This document shows, piece after piece, positions 16,007 through 25,299 of a stretch of 64,000 nt of DNA. The stretch spans positions 62,001 through 126,000 of the forward strand of contig CAWIHZ010000017.1 in NCBI GenBank assembly GCA_963835955.1, given 5' to 3'. A program made the position numbers and the translations under genes. Under the pieces are notes generated by a model. It was not told the DNA's origin, did no database searches, and saw only the letters and a program-made list of their open reading frames with translations. The stretch comes from Roseiarcus sp963835955 (lineage in GTDB: Bacteria; Pseudomonadota; Alphaproteobacteria; Rhizobiales; Beijerinckiaceae). Position 1 is the first letter of the stretch, and each line of letters starts with the position of its first letter.

Positions 16007-17389
16007 TTAGGCCGCCGGCCGGATGTTCTGGTTCACTCGAAACAGGTTGGCCGGGTCGTATTTCTTCTTCAGCCTTGCGAGGCGATCGTAATTTTGGCCG
16101 TAGGCAGCCCTGACGCGCGCCTCACCCTCATCGTCCATCATGAAATTCGGGTACGCGCCCGCGAGGTCGAACGGGTGGACCGCCTCCCAATAGTCCTTGG
16201 CCCATCTCTTTAGGACGGGCGCTTTGGCCGGATCGGGATCGACCGCAATCATGGCCATCGACCAGGTTGCGTCCCGGACATTCCAGGCGGCGGCGTCGCG
16301 CCCTTGCCGGTGGACGGCGCCGTCGATCGGATAGAGGTGCATTCCGGAGAACACGGTCGGCGTCTTGGCGGCATGCGCGAGGTGCGCCTCGATCGCCGGG
16401 TCCGGCAAATCCTTGACGAAATCTCCCTTCCAGTACCATTGCAGGCCCTTTGGAAAGAGCGGGTCGAACAGCGATTGCAGCGCCGGATACGGCATCGGTT
16501 GGACCCAGTCGAGGATCGGTTTCGGCAGCGCCCTGCGGACGGCGTTGACGGCCTTCTCGGCTTCCGCGGCCGGCCCGTTGTGACAGACCAGCAGCACGCA
16601 AACCTTCTTCTCCCAGTGCTCTATCGGGAAGGGCTCAGCCGGGGGAATCACCTGCAGTCCAAGAAAGATATAGAAATCGTCCGGCGCCCATGACGGAAAG
16701 TCCCTGTACCACCGCATGACCCTGGCGGCGTCCGCGAGCTCGAAGGCGATTGGCCCGGCATAGACGACGCTCGCCGGGTGCGTCCGGAACAGGAAGCTCG
16801 TCACCACGCCGAAGTTGCCGCCGCCGCCGCGCAGCGCCCAGAACACATCTGCGTTCTGGGTTTCCGAAGCGGTGACGAAGCGGCCATCGGCGAGCACGAC
16901 GTCAGCCTCGATCAAATTATCGATCGCGAGACCGTACTGGCGGCTGAGGTAACCGTGACCGCCGCTCAAAGTCAGGCCGGCGACGCCGGTGGTCGAAATG
17001 ATGCCGAACGGCACCGCTTGACCAAATGCGTGCGTCGCGTGGTCGACATCGCCGGTGACGCAACCGGCGCCGACTCTTACCGTCGACTTCGCCGGGTCGA
17101 CCCTCACGCCCCTCATCATGGACATGTCGATGACGAGGCCGTCGTCGACGCTGCCAAGGCCCGGCCCGTTGTGGCCGCCGCTGCGAATGGCGATCGGGAG
17201 CTGACTGTCTCGACCGAAATTTACCGCCGTGATCACGTCGGCGACGTCGGCGCAGCGGGCGATCATCAGCGGCCGCTTGTCGATCATGGCGTTGTAGAGT
17301 TTGCGAGCTTCTTCGTAGGCTGGGTCGCCGCGCTCGATCAGGTCGCCCCGCAGACTTTGGCGCAATTTCGCCATTGCCTCGTTACCCAT
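16007..17389 (-). CDS. FAD-linked oxidoreductase, berberine-bridge/PCMH type
   Basis: The 460-residue protein has the PCMH FAD-binding domain (about residues 35-210) with SGGHNGPG, where H73 is the likely 8-alpha-histidyl flavin anchor, and a C-terminal BBE element (YDRLARLKKKYDPANLFR). The position often occupied by a second, cysteinyl flavin link appears as Ser (GIISTTGVAG), so a single covalent link is predicted. Relatives oxidise sugars, alcohols or alkaloid-like substrates with O2; the substrate is not evident. There is no signal peptide. It is followed 22 bp later on the same strand by the DUF4242-cyclase gene, so they may be co-transcribed. Confidence 0.9.
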   Translation of the reverse strand: MGNEAMAKLRQSLRGDLIERGDPAYEEARKLYNAMIDKRPLMIARCADVADVITAVNFGRDSQLPIAIRSGGHNGPGLGSVDDGLVIDMSMMRGVRVDPAKSTVRVGAGCVTGDVDHATHAFGQAVPFGIISTTGVAGLTLSGGHGYLSRQYGLAIDNLIEADVVLADGRFVTASETQNADVFWALRGGGGNFGVVTSFLFRTHPASVVYAGPIAFELADAARVMRWYRDFPSWAPDDFYIFLGLQVIPPAEPFPIEHWEKKVCVLLVCHNGPAAEAEKAVNAVRRALPKPILDWVQPMPYPALQSLFDPLFPKGLQWYWKGDFVKDLPDPAIEAHLAHAAKTPTVFSGMHLYPIDGAVHRQGRDAAAWNVRDATWSMAMIAVDPDPAKAPVLKRWAKDYWEAVHPFDLAGAYPNFMMDDEGEARVRAAYGQNYDRLARLKKKYDPANLFRVNQNIRPAA

Positions 17390-18000
17390 CGCATCCTCCT
17401 CAAAAGTGTTCGTTCAAGGCTGCGCGACCGGGTCGATCCGGCGCCTTCCGCGAGCGAATGCGCGCGTTATGACGGCGCTCCGAGGGCCCAATGCGCAAGG
17501 CTGTTGAATAACGCTCGGCTCACAACGCCGGATGATTTGGTCGGTTGTGTTTTTCGCCGGGCGGCGGCGGTCGATCTCAGCGCCGCCCCTCCAAAGACAA
17601 TTGCACCCGCGCTGAGCACGTCATCCGCTCACGACGCGTCGTGTGACTCAATCGTCAAAGGAGCAACGCCTTACGAAACCGAATATCGCGTTCCCCGCAT
17701 TTGGGTTCACCCGCCGAAGCCAAAGTTCCGCAGCCTAGCCCTTTGGTAAGCCAACACCATTTTTATGGTCAATTTATGGATGCTTTGCGAAACTTCGCGC
17801 CAACGCTTGCGATTGGGCCGGCGGCGGATTGGGTATTTTCGCGTCGGATTGCGCGAGACGGCGATTACGCTGATGGCGATCGCCTTTGCGGAGCAATCGG
17901 GTCTGTTCATTCGCGGCGCGTTCTGCAAGAAAGCTCCAGTTAAAGCTCCAGTTCAGTGCGGGCCGGCCACAGGGGTCATCGGACCGCCGGGTAGCATGCA
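17390..18000. other. 611-bp gap, nothing convincing
   Basis: This stretch lies between the divergently oriented flavin oxidase and VOC genes. Frames are short and unconserved, and I see no RNA gene or clear operator. It presumably holds the two promoters. Confidence 0.5.
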
Positions 18001-18426
18001 ATGTCAAAGGCGCGCGAGGCCCCATCGATCGACGGACTGCTCGAGACCTCGCTCTACGCCCGCGATCTCAGGCTCACCGCGGCGTTCTATCGCGAAATGT
18101 TCGAATTCAAGCCGCTGGTCGAGTCGCCACGGCTGGTCGCGTTTGAAATCGCTGCGCGCAGCGTCTTGCTGGTCTTTCAAGCCGGCGCGACCGAGGACGA
18201 CAGCATCGACGCCCGGGGCACGATTCCGGGTCACGACGGGTCGGGACGCCTGCATCTCGCGCTTTCGATCGCCGCCGACGATCTCAATTCGTGGCGCGCG
18301 CGGCTCGCCGAACGCAAGATAGCGATCGTCGGCGAGTATCGGTGGCCGCGCGGAGGAGCCAGCCTCTATTTCCGCGATCCCGACGGAGCGTTGGTGGAAC
18401 TGGCGACGCCTGGGCTTTGGTGGTGA
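18001..18426 (+). CDS. VOC (glyoxalase/dioxygenase-like) family protein
   Basis: This 141-residue protein has two beta-alpha-beta-beta-beta modules. The N-terminal ETSLYARDLRLTAAFYREMF and the C-terminal SLYFRDPDGALVELATP are typical VOC segments. Candidate metal ligands are E15, H85 (RLHLALS) and E133. Members include glyoxalases, fosfomycin/bleomycin resistance proteins and ring-cleaving dioxygenases; the substrate cannot be inferred. It is a single gene. Confidence 0.88.
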   Translation: MSKAREAPSIDGLLETSLYARDLRLTAAFYREMFEFKPLVESPRLVAFEIAARSVLLVFQAGATEDDSIDARGTIPGHDGSGRLHLALSIAADDLNSWRARLAERKIAIVGEYRWPRGGASLYFRDPDGALVELATPGLWW

Positions 18427-18839
18427 AGCTCGAGCGCAAATTCGTCCTGGTCCGAAGCTGGTTGACAGCTTCTCCCAGTTTTCGCGGCTCGCAACGGTCC
18501 GAGCGGCAGTCGATTCTGAACGCAAATTAATGTTTCAAACAGTCTTGACCGGCGAAGTTTACCAGTTAAGCCCAATTTCCCAGGTATGGCCGCGGTCTTG
18601 TCGAATTTAAGCCAATCTCTCGACTAGAATCCTTTTCAATCAGCTTTGCCTTCATGCAGATAGTCTGCCCGAGCGGGCGCTGTTGGAGGCGACGCATCTG
18701 TCGGGTGCGCGACGACGGGCGCTGCGAGAAGCGCGCCGCCCCGCAAAGTCTGGCGATCAGCGAATCCTTGCCGAAACCGCCAGTCGATTTGTCGCGACGA
18801 GCGCACGTTTCCACCCGACCAACGGAATCGGAGGCTAAC
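18427..18839. other. 413-bp gap with a small hairpin
   Basis: Apart from the hairpin at 18454-18472 there is an AT-richer patch near 18520-18640, likely the promoter zone of the small secreted protein gene at 18840. No coding frame is convincing. Confidence 0.5.
18454..18472 (+). terminator. hairpin after the VOC gene
   Basis: Perfect 7-bp arms GAAGCTG and CAGCTTC enclose GTTGA, 28 bp after the stop at 18426. A short TTTT follows after TCCCAG. It is probably a weak intrinsic terminator. Confidence 0.45.
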
Positions 18840-19175
18840 ATGCGCAAATTATCGAACAGCTCTATCGTAGCGCCGGTCATGGCGATCCTGCTCGGTCTCG
18901 CCGCGCCAGGCATGTCGACGAGCGCGGCGGCGGCTCCGTTCCATCACGGGCATTTCGGCGGCTGGCATCACGGCTGGCATGGCGGCTGGCGACACCATTA
19001 CGGCTGGGCGCCTGGAGTCGGCCTCGGCGTGCTGGGCGGTCTAGCCACCGGAGCGATCATCGGTTCCCTGGCTGCGCCTCACTATTACGGCTATGGCGCC
19101 TGCTACCAATATCGCAACGTCTACGACCAGTGGGGCCATTACCTAGGCAATCGTCTGGTTGACGTCTGCGGGTGA
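18840..19175 (+). CDS. small secreted Gly/His/Tyr-rich protein
   Basis: The 111-residue product has a signal peptide (about residues 1-33, ending in TSAAAA), a run of GGWHHGWHGG-like repeats, a hydrophobic Gly-rich segment (GVGLGVLGGLATGAIIGSLA) and a C-terminal part with two cysteines (CYQYRNVY and VDVCG). Such envelope proteins are common in Rhizobiales and uncharacterised. The ATG at 18840 has GGAGG 6 bp upstream, which decides the start against longer frames. Confidence 0.75.
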   Translation: MRKLSNSSIVAPVMAILLGLAAPGMSTSAAAAPFHHGHFGGWHHGWHGGWRHHYGWAPGVGLGVLGGLATGAIIGSLAAPHYYGYGACYQYRNVYDQWGHYLGNRLVDVCG

Positions 19176-19274
19176 GCTGGGGTGTGAGCGAATGATGGCG
19201 CGGCGCCAATCCCGATCCGGGGTCGGCAATCGCGACCCGACGACGCAGACGTTCCGGGTTGCGGCCGAAGCGCG

Positions 19275-20054
19275 CTATCCGTGCTCAAAATCCGCGAGCA
19301 CGTGGGCGAGGGCCTCCGGACGGATATGCACCGGGCCGGTGAAAGGGTGATCGGTGGAAACGATGACGACCAAGCCCATCGTGATCAGGATCGACAACAC
19401 GCAGGTCATCGAAATCTGCGCTAGAAGATTTTCGCTGCCGAAGAACAGCGTGAATCCAACAGTCAGAATCGCGCCGCCGAACAGGGTGAACCAAATGATG
19501 TTCGGCACAAGTCCCTCGGCCAGCTGAAGCCTGGTCTCCCGCGCGGCGGTCACGTTGTCGAGCTGCCGGAAGACCTCGCTCATGTCCGCCGTGTTTCGCG
19601 TCCCGGTTCGATCGAGCGCGAGCGCGGCGTTATAAACGGCGTCGAGCGCGCGCCTGACCTCCCGGCTTTCGGTCTCGTCGGCCATTGCTGGCCATTCGTC
19701 CTCGATCGCCAATTTCACGTATTTGGCGAGCGCCGCTCGAAGGGCGATCGCCTCGGGCTCCTTCCCCTGCGCATATCGGAACAGGGCGGCGGTTGAGCCG
19801 GCCTCCTGGGTGACGGCCGTCTCGGCGTCGCTGAATTTCTCCCAGACCACGATGACCGAGAAAGCCACCAGCACGGCGTATATGACGCCGACGGTGGCGA
19901 ACTTGAATCCGGCGATTTCATTATTGAGGACCAGCCTCTCGAGACCGACCCAGCGGCGGACGAACACCTGCGCGACCATCGCTGCGAGCGTGGGAATGAT
20001 CATGAGCAGAATGACGAGCAGCCAAATCGGCTGGCTTGACAGAAAGTGCGACAC
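19275..20054 (-). CDS. DUF4239 (bestrophin-like) membrane protein
   Basis: The 259-residue protein has two N-terminal helices (about 10-28 and 50-70), a charged helical middle (EKFSDAETAVTQEAGSTAALFRYAQG) and two C-terminal helices (about 185-230). This is the layout of DUF4239 proteins, which resemble bestrophin channels. The function is unproven, though anion-channel activity is suggested for the fold. A second family member lies at 46718-47488. Confidence 0.8.
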   Translation of the reverse strand: MSHFLSSQPIWLLVILLMIIPTLAAMVAQVFVRRWVGLERLVLNNEIAGFKFATVGVIYAVLVAFSVIVVWEKFSDAETAVTQEAGSTAALFRYAQGKEPEAIALRAALAKYVKLAIEDEWPAMADETESREVRRALDAVYNAALALDRTGTRNTADMSEVFRQLDNVTAARETRLQLAEGLVPNIIWFTLFGGAILTVGFTLFFGSENLLAQISMTCVLSILITMGLVVIVSTDHPFTGPVHIRPEALAHVLADFEHG

Positions 20055-20198
20055 GGCTCGTCTCCACCTGATCTAGGGAACGCGGTCGACTTTAGCGCTC
20101 GCTCCCGAATCGTCCCTCGGGGTCAAGTGGAGCTGATACCTTCAATCTCGCGCCTATCCAACACTCTCGCCGTCGCTCGACGCGGTATGTTGCAAGCG

Positions 20199-20687
20199 CT
20201 ATCGCTCGGCGCGCGTCTTCGCGCAGTGCCGGCACAGGCCCTGCGCCTCCGCCATCACCCGCCGCAGCATAAAGCCGGCGCCCGCGGCGTTGGCGGCGAT
20301 CGCGGCCATCACGTCGGCGTCCTCGACCTCCTCGCTGCGACCGCACGCCTCGCAAATCAGCAGCATGCCGTGGTGGGCGTGGCCGAGATGCTCGCAGGGC
20401 GCATAGGCGTTGAGACTTTCGATCTTGTGCACGAAACCGCGCTCGAGAAAGAAATCGAGCGTCCGATACACGGTCGGCGGGGCGACCTGCTTGCCCTCTC
20501 GCCGCGACATTTCTTCCAGGATCGCGTAGGCGCCAAGGGGGGCGGCGCGGTCGCTGAGGATATCCAGCACCCGCCGGCGCAACGGCGTCAGTTGAGCCCC
20601 TTCCCGCCGGCACGCGCTCTCGACCTGCGCCGCCCAGGCGGCCGGCTCGTATTCGCAGCCGCACGCACTCGCCATCTTCGCCCTCAT
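20199..20687 (-). CDS. zur: Fur-family zinc uptake regulator Zur
   Basis: The 162-residue repressor has a winged HTH (APPTVYRTLDFFLERG, residues 69-84) and the two Zn-site cysteine pairs CEAC (112-115) and CRHC (152-155), typical of Zur rather than Fur. It is divergent from znuACB with a perfect Zur box between them, so it should repress znuACB, and perhaps itself, when zinc is ample. The ATG at 20687 or 20675 could be used; a second cysteine-rich N-terminus (ACGC) is present. Confidence 0.92.
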   Translation of the reverse strand: MRAKMASACGCEYEPAAWAAQVESACRREGAQLTPLRRRVLDILSDRAAPLGAYAILEEMSRREGKQVAPPTVYRTLDFFLERGFVHKIESLNAYAPCEHLGHAHHGMLLICEACGRSEEVEDADVMAAIAANAAGAGFMLRRVMAEAQGLCRHCAKTRAER

Positions 20688-20757
20688 CGGGTGAAACCTA
20701 CCACCCCCGACACGATCCGTCGCGCTCCGCCGCCTGCACCCGGTTTCGATCTTGCAT

Positions 20758-20772
20758 TGTTATAACATAACA
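20758..20772. promoter_or_regulatory. Zur box
   Basis: TGTTATAACATAACA is a perfect inverted repeat (TGTTAT-AAC-ATAACA) matching the alphaproteobacterial Zur consensus. It lies 43 bp before znuA and 71 bp before zur. Confidence 0.85.
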
Positions 20773-20814
20773 CATAGAGGACGATTTGCCTGAATCCAAG
20801 GAGCGACCCGTCCG

Positions 20815-21687
20815 ATGAACACAAAACTTCACGCTCTCGCCGTCGCGACCGTCTTCGCCTTCAGCGCGCCGGCTTTCGCCGACCCGGTGAAAATCGTCGC
20901 CGCGGAGAACTTCTACGGCGATCTCGCTTCCCAGATCGGTGGCGCGAATGTCGCCGTGACCAGCATCCTCAGCAGCCCGGACGAGGATCCGCATCTGTTC
21001 GAGGCGAGCCCGGCAACCGCCAGGGCGCTGACCGACGCCAAAATCGTGATCGTCAACGGCGTCGACTACGATCCCTGGGTGGAAAAGCTGCTCAAGGCGC
21101 ACAATGCTCCCGGCCGCAGGGAGATCGTGGTTGGCGCGCTGGTCGGCCGCAAGGCCGGCGACAACCCGCATCTGTGGTACGACCCGGCCTATGTGAAGGC
21201 CGCCGCGAAAGCGCTCACGGCCGACCTCGCAGCGGTCGACCCGGCGCACAAGGCGGATTATGAACAGAGCGAAGCTAAGTTCCTCGCTGCAATGAAGCCC
21301 CTGGACGCGAAGATCGCCGCCATGCGCAAGAAGTTCGCCGGCCAGCCCGTCACCGCCTCCGAGCCCGTGTTCGGCTATCAGGCGGGGCTGATCGAACTCA
21401 AGGTCCACAACCAGAAATACGCTCTCGCCGTCATGAACAATGCCGAACCGACCCCCTCGGAAGTGGCTGGATTTGAGAACGACCTCAAGGGCCACAAAGT
21501 CAGAGTCATGCTCTACAACGCCCAGGCGAGCGAACCGGCGGTGGCAAAACTCGTGGATTTGGCCAAGGCCAACGGCATCCCGGTTGTCGGCGTCTCCGAA
21601 ACCGAGCCGCCGAACTCGACCTATCAGGCGTGGATGCTGGGGCAATTGGACGCTCTCGATAAGGCGCTCGCCGGCCCAACGCAGTGA
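20815..21687 (+). CDS. znuA: zinc ABC transporter substrate-binding protein
   Basis: The 290-residue periplasmic protein has a signal peptide (MNTKLHALAVATVFAFSAPAFA) and cluster-9 SBP features. Metal-ligand histidines are H60 (DEDPHLFEA) and H119 (DNPHLWYDP). The usual third His region reads SEPVFGYQAG, so that ligand differs, and there is no long His-rich loop. It hands Zn2+ to the ZnuB permease. AAGGAG lies about 10 bp upstream of the ATG. Its stop overlaps the znuC start by four bases. Confidence 0.9.
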   Translation: MNTKLHALAVATVFAFSAPAFADPVKIVAAENFYGDLASQIGGANVAVTSILSSPDEDPHLFEASPATARALTDAKIVIVNGVDYDPWVEKLLKAHNAPGRREIVVGALVGRKAGDNPHLWYDPAYVKAAAKALTADLAAVDPAHKADYEQSEAKFLAAMKPLDAKIAAMRKKFAGQPVTASEPVFGYQAGLIELKVHNQKYALAVMNNAEPTPSEVAGFENDLKGHKVRVMLYNAQASEPAVAKLVDLAKANGIPVVGVSETEPPNSTYQAWMLGQLDALDKALAGPTQ

Positions 21688-22517
21688 GCGCGCTCAGCTT
21701 CGACAACGTCACGATCAGCCTCGGCCGCCGGGACATCCTCTCGGCGGCCAGCTTCTCGATTCGGGGCGGAGAATTCGTCGGCATGCTGGGCGCGAACGGC
21801 GCCGGCAAGACCACCTTGATGCGCGCCGCGCTCGGCCTCGTTACCGTCGCCTCAGGCGCGATCAGTGTGCTCGGACGGCCAGTCACGCGCGGCAATTCCG
21901 CCATCGGCTACATGCCGCAGAACCGCGGCCCCATCGCGACCCTGAGGCTGACCGGCTGGGACGTCGTGGCGAGCGCAGCGATCGGCGGCCGCTTCGGCCT
22001 CGTGAGACTCGACAAGGCGTTGCGACGCGAGATCGACTGGGCTTTGGACGAGGTCGGCGCGCGCGACCTAGCCCGCCGCTCGATCGGCGAGTTGTCGGGC
22101 GGCGAGCGCCAGCGCCTGCTGTTGAGCCAGGCGCTGATCGGCAGGCCGCGTCTGCTGCTGCTCGACGAGCCGCTGATCTCGCTCGATCCGGCGCATCAGA
22201 AGAGCGTGGTCGAAATCTCCAGACGCATTTGCGACGACCTGAAACTCGCCATACTGTTCAGCGCCCACGAGCTCAATCCGCTCGTCAACGCGATCGATCG
22301 CGTCCTCTATCTCGGCGGCGGAGGGGCGGTGATCGGCGCGGTCGAAGAGGTCGTCACCGGGCCGGTGCTGTCGCGGCTCTACGGGGCCGAAATCGAGGTC
22401 ATCCGCGTCAAGGACCGCTATTTCGTGATGGCGGGCGACGTCGACGTCGAGCGCGAAGCGCATCGCCACGATGACGCCCATGGTCACGCGCACGATCACA
22501 ACGACGCCCATGCTTGA
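21684..22517 (+). CDS. znuC: zinc ABC transporter ATPase
   Basis: The 277-residue ATPase has Walker A GANGAGKTT, signature LSGGERQRL and Walker B LLLLDEPLISLD. The last 20 or so residues are His/Asp-rich (HRHDDAHGHAHDH), a likely zinc-buffering or sensing tail common in ZnuC. The GTG start overlaps the znuA stop, and its own stop overlaps the znuB start by 8 bp. Confidence 0.93.
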   Translation: MSALSFDNVTISLGRRDILSAASFSIRGGEFVGMLGANGAGKTTLMRAALGLVTVASGAISVLGRPVTRGNSAIGYMPQNRGPIATLRLTGWDVVASAAIGGRFGLVRLDKALRREIDWALDEVGARDLARRSIGELSGGERQRLLLSQALIGRPRLLLLDEPLISLDPAHQKSVVEISRRICDDLKLAILFSAHELNPLVNAIDRVLYLGGGGAVIGAVEEVVTGPVLSRLYGAEIEVIRVKDRYFVMAGDVDVEREAHRHDDAHGHAHDHNDAHA

Positions 22518-23301
22518 CTATGATTTCATGCGCACCGCATTCGCCGCTTCGGGGATAGCAGCGATCGTAGCCGGGACCGTCGGTTTCTTTCTGGTGCTGC
22601 GCGGCCAGACTTTCGCCGGCCATGCGCTGTCGCATGTCGGCTTCACCGGCGCGACCGGAGCCGTTCTGTTCGGCCTGTCGCCGCTCGCCGGCCTCGTCGG
22701 CTTCACCTTCGTCGCCGGAATCGGCATGGGGCTTTTTGGCGAAAGGCTCTCAGAGCGCGACGTGGCGATCGGCATGATGCTGTCGCTGGCGCTGGGCCTC
22801 GGGCTCCTATTCCTGCATTTCTACACCTCGGCGGCGACCCAGGCCACGGCGCTGTTGTTCGGAAATGTGCTCGGCGTCGACGATTCGGCGCTCATCACTC
22901 TTGCCGTCCTCGCAATTCTGAGCCTCGCCGCCCTGGCGCTGATCGCGCGGCCGCTAATTTTCGCCTCCCTCCAGGCCGAACTCGCCGAGGCGCGCGGCGT
23001 GCCGATGCGATTCATTGCGACGGCTTTCCTGGCGATCGTCGCGGTCGCGGTCTCCGAATGCGCCCAGATCGTCGGGATTCTGCTGGTCTTCACGCTGATG
23101 GTCGGACCCGCGGCGGCGGCGATCAATCTGACCCGTCGGCTGCCAGTCGCGGTCGCGCTCTCCGCCGCGCTCGCGCTCGCCGAAGCCTGGGGAGGACTGA
23201 CGCTTTCCTTCTACACCGACTGGCCGACGAGCTTCTGGATTACGGCGCTCTCTGGCATGGTGTTCGTCGGCGGCTTGGCCGCGCGGCGATTCGGCGGTTA
23301 G
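22510..23301 (+). CDS. znuB: zinc ABC transporter permease
   Basis: The ABC-3 family permease of 263 residues has about eight helices (for example GIAAIVAGTVGFFLVLRGQ and VGILLVFTLMVGPAAAA). The frame extends upstream to 22471, but that part lies inside the ZnuC His-tail, so the ATG at 22510 (MLDYDFMRTAF) is chosen. It completes the Zur-controlled znuACB operon, and a REP-like palindrome follows 9 bp after the stop. Confidence 0.93.
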   Translation: MLDYDFMRTAFAASGIAAIVAGTVGFFLVLRGQTFAGHALSHVGFTGATGAVLFGLSPLAGLVGFTFVAGIGMGLFGERLSERDVAIGMMLSLALGLGLLFLHFYTSAATQATALLFGNVLGVDDSALITLAVLAILSLAALALIARPLIFASLQAELAEARGVPMRFIATAFLAIVAVAVSECAQIVGILLVFTLMVGPAAAAINLTRRLPVAVALSAALALAEAWGGLTLSFYTDWPTSFWITALSGMVFVGGLAARRFGG

Positions 23302-23309
23302 GGCGTTGA

Positions 23310-23370
23310 CCCTCATCCGGGCGCTGCGCGCCACCCTCTCCCGCTTGCGGGGAGAGGGTTGGGGTGAGGG
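23310..23370. repeat. REP-like palindromic element
   Basis: The sequence runs from CCCTCATCCGG to GGGGTGAGGG, with a strong hairpin CCCTCTCCCGC / GCGGGGAGAGGG around TT. This is the widespread CCCTCACCCCAACCCTCTCCC-type REP found between proteobacterial genes. It sits between znuB and recJ, 2.3 kb from a REP-associated transposase gene, and may act as a transcription stop or mRNA stabiliser. Confidence 0.8.
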
Positions 23371-23374
23371 CTAA

Positions 23375-25168
23375 TTGGTGACATCCTCCGGCTTCTTTCT
23401 CGATGTCGAGCGTTCGGCCCTCGGCCGGCCGTGGCGACCGCGCCTGGATGCGACCGGCGAGGCGCGCGCTTTGGCGATCGCCCAGGTCGGCGGCCATGAT
23501 GAACTGATCGCCCGCGTGCTCGCCGGGCGCGGCGTCGAAGCGGAGGCGGTGGAGCGCTATCTCGATCCGACGCTGCGCGACCTGATGCCCGACCCTTATT
23601 GCATGCGCGACATGGAGGCGGCGACCGAGCGCCTCCGGCGCGCGGCCGAGCGCGGCGAAAAGATCGCGATCTTCGGCGACTACGACGTCGACGGCGCCTG
23701 CAGCGCGGCGCTCTTGAGCGAGTTTCTCGCCGCCTGCGGCTGCGAGACGATCGTGCACATCCCCGACAGGGTTTCGGAAGGTTATGGCCCGAACGAGGAG
23801 GCGATCACGAGCTTCGCGGCCAAAGGCGCGCAGCTCGTCGTCACCGTCGATTGCGGCGCGGTTAGCTACGAACCGTTCGCTCACGCCGAACGGCTCGGCC
23901 TCGACGTGATCGTGTTCGATCACCACCAAGCGCCCGAGGCGCTGCCGAAGGCGCTGGCGCTTGTCGATCCGAACCGCCAGGACGATCTTTCGGGCCTCGG
24001 CCATCTCGCCGCCGCCGGCGTCGTCTATATGGCGCTCATCGCGCTCAACCGGGCGCTGCGCCAGGCCGGATTCTGGGACGGGCGCAAGGCTCCCGACCTG
24101 ATCGCGGCGCTGGATCTGGTCGCGCTCGCGACCGTCGCCGACGTCGTGCCGCTGACCGGCCTCAATCGCGCCTTCGTCGTCCGGGGCTTAAGCGTCATGC
24201 GCCAGCGCCGCCGCCCGGGACTGGCGGCTCTCTTCGACGTCGCCGGCGCGGACGGGCCGCCGCGGCCCTATCATTTGGGCTTTCTCGTCGGCCCACGCAT
24301 TAACGCGGGCGGACGGATTGGCGATGCGGCCCTCGGCGCGCGGCTCCTGACCACGCTTGACGAACTTGAGGCTCGCGCCATCGCCGCCGAACTCGACCGG
24401 CTCAACCGGGCGCGCCGTGAGATCGAGATCGCGGCGCTCGCCGAGGCCGAAGCTGAGGCGCTGATGGCGCTGGGGCTGGAGGAGCGCGGCGCCGCGGTGA
24501 CGGTGGCGGGGGAAAACTGGCCCCAAGGAGTTGTCGGCATCGTCGCGGCGCGGTTGAAGGAGCGGTTCGACCGCCCCGCCTTTGTGTTCGCGCTCAATGG
24601 CGAGCAGGCGACCGGCTCGGGCCGGTCGATCGCCGGCGTCGATCTCGGCAAGGCGGTGCGCGCGGCGGTCGAGGCCGGCATCGCGATCAAGGGCGGCGGC
24701 CACGCGATGGCGGCCGGGGTGACGCTCGAGAGCCGCCGGCTCGGCGAATGGCGCGCCTTTCTCGAGGAGAGGCTCGCGGGGGCGGTCGCCAAGGCGCGCG
24801 CCGAGGCGAGCCTTTCGGTCGACGCCGCGATGACCGCCGGGGCGGCGACGCCGGCGCTGGCGCATCGTCTCGAGGCGGCGGGTCCGTTCGGTTCCGGCAA
24901 TCCCGAGCCAGTGTTCGCCCTGCCGCGCCATCGCCTCGCCGAAGTGTTTCCGGTCGGCGTCGGCCACTTGCGGCTTCGCGCCGTCGCCGGCGACGGGCAA
25001 GGGGTCGAGGCGATCGCCTTCCGCGCCGTCGGCAAGCCCCTCGGCGAGGCGCTGATCCGCCTCAAGGGCGCGCCAGCGCATCTGGCCGGCGCGCTGGCGG
25101 TCAACCGCTACGGCGGGCGCGAGCGTGCGCAGCTAAGGGTGCTCGACGTCGCGGAGGCGATGCGGTAG
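23375..25168 (+). CDS. recJ: single-strand-specific 5'-3' exonuclease RecJ
   Basis: RecJ resects 5' ends in recombination and mismatch repair. The 597-residue protein has DHH motifs I-IV: GDYDVDG (101-107), the VDCGA region, DHHQAPEALP and later GPRINAGGRIG, plus a DHHA1 motif GGGHAMAAGV and a C-terminal OB-like part. An in-frame TAA lies directly before TTG 23375, so the start is TTG at 23375 or GTG at 23378. The REP-like element lies right upstream. Confidence 0.93.
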   Translation: MVTSSGFFLDVERSALGRPWRPRLDATGEARALAIAQVGGHDELIARVLAGRGVEAEAVERYLDPTLRDLMPDPYCMRDMEAATERLRRAAERGEKIAIFGDYDVDGACSAALLSEFLAACGCETIVHIPDRVSEGYGPNEEAITSFAAKGAQLVVTVDCGAVSYEPFAHAERLGLDVIVFDHHQAPEALPKALALVDPNRQDDLSGLGHLAAAGVVYMALIALNRALRQAGFWDGRKAPDLIAALDLVALATVADVVPLTGLNRAFVVRGLSVMRQRRRPGLAALFDVAGADGPPRPYHLGFLVGPRINAGGRIGDAALGARLLTTLDELEARAIAAELDRLNRARREIEIAALAEAEAEALMALGLEERGAAVTVAGENWPQGVVGIVAARLKERFDRPAFVFALNGEQATGSGRSIAGVDLGKAVRAAVEAGIAIKGGGHAMAAGVTLESRRLGEWRAFLEERLAGAVAKARAEASLSVDAAMTAGAATPALAHRLEAAGPFGSGNPEPVFALPRHRLAEVFPVGVGHLRLRAVAGDGQGVEAIAFRAVGKPLGEALIRLKGAPAHLAGALAVNRYGGRERAQLRVLDVAEAMR

Positions 25169-25299
25169 GGGAGCGCCTCGCGCGCCTGCGACGATCATCG
25201 CTCAAGGTCCTTGGCGGAATAGAAGCTCTTCGCCGCTTTGAGCCCGTTTAAGTGCGCCATGGCGCGCTCAGCCCGAAGATGGCGCTCGAAGCGCGCCGC

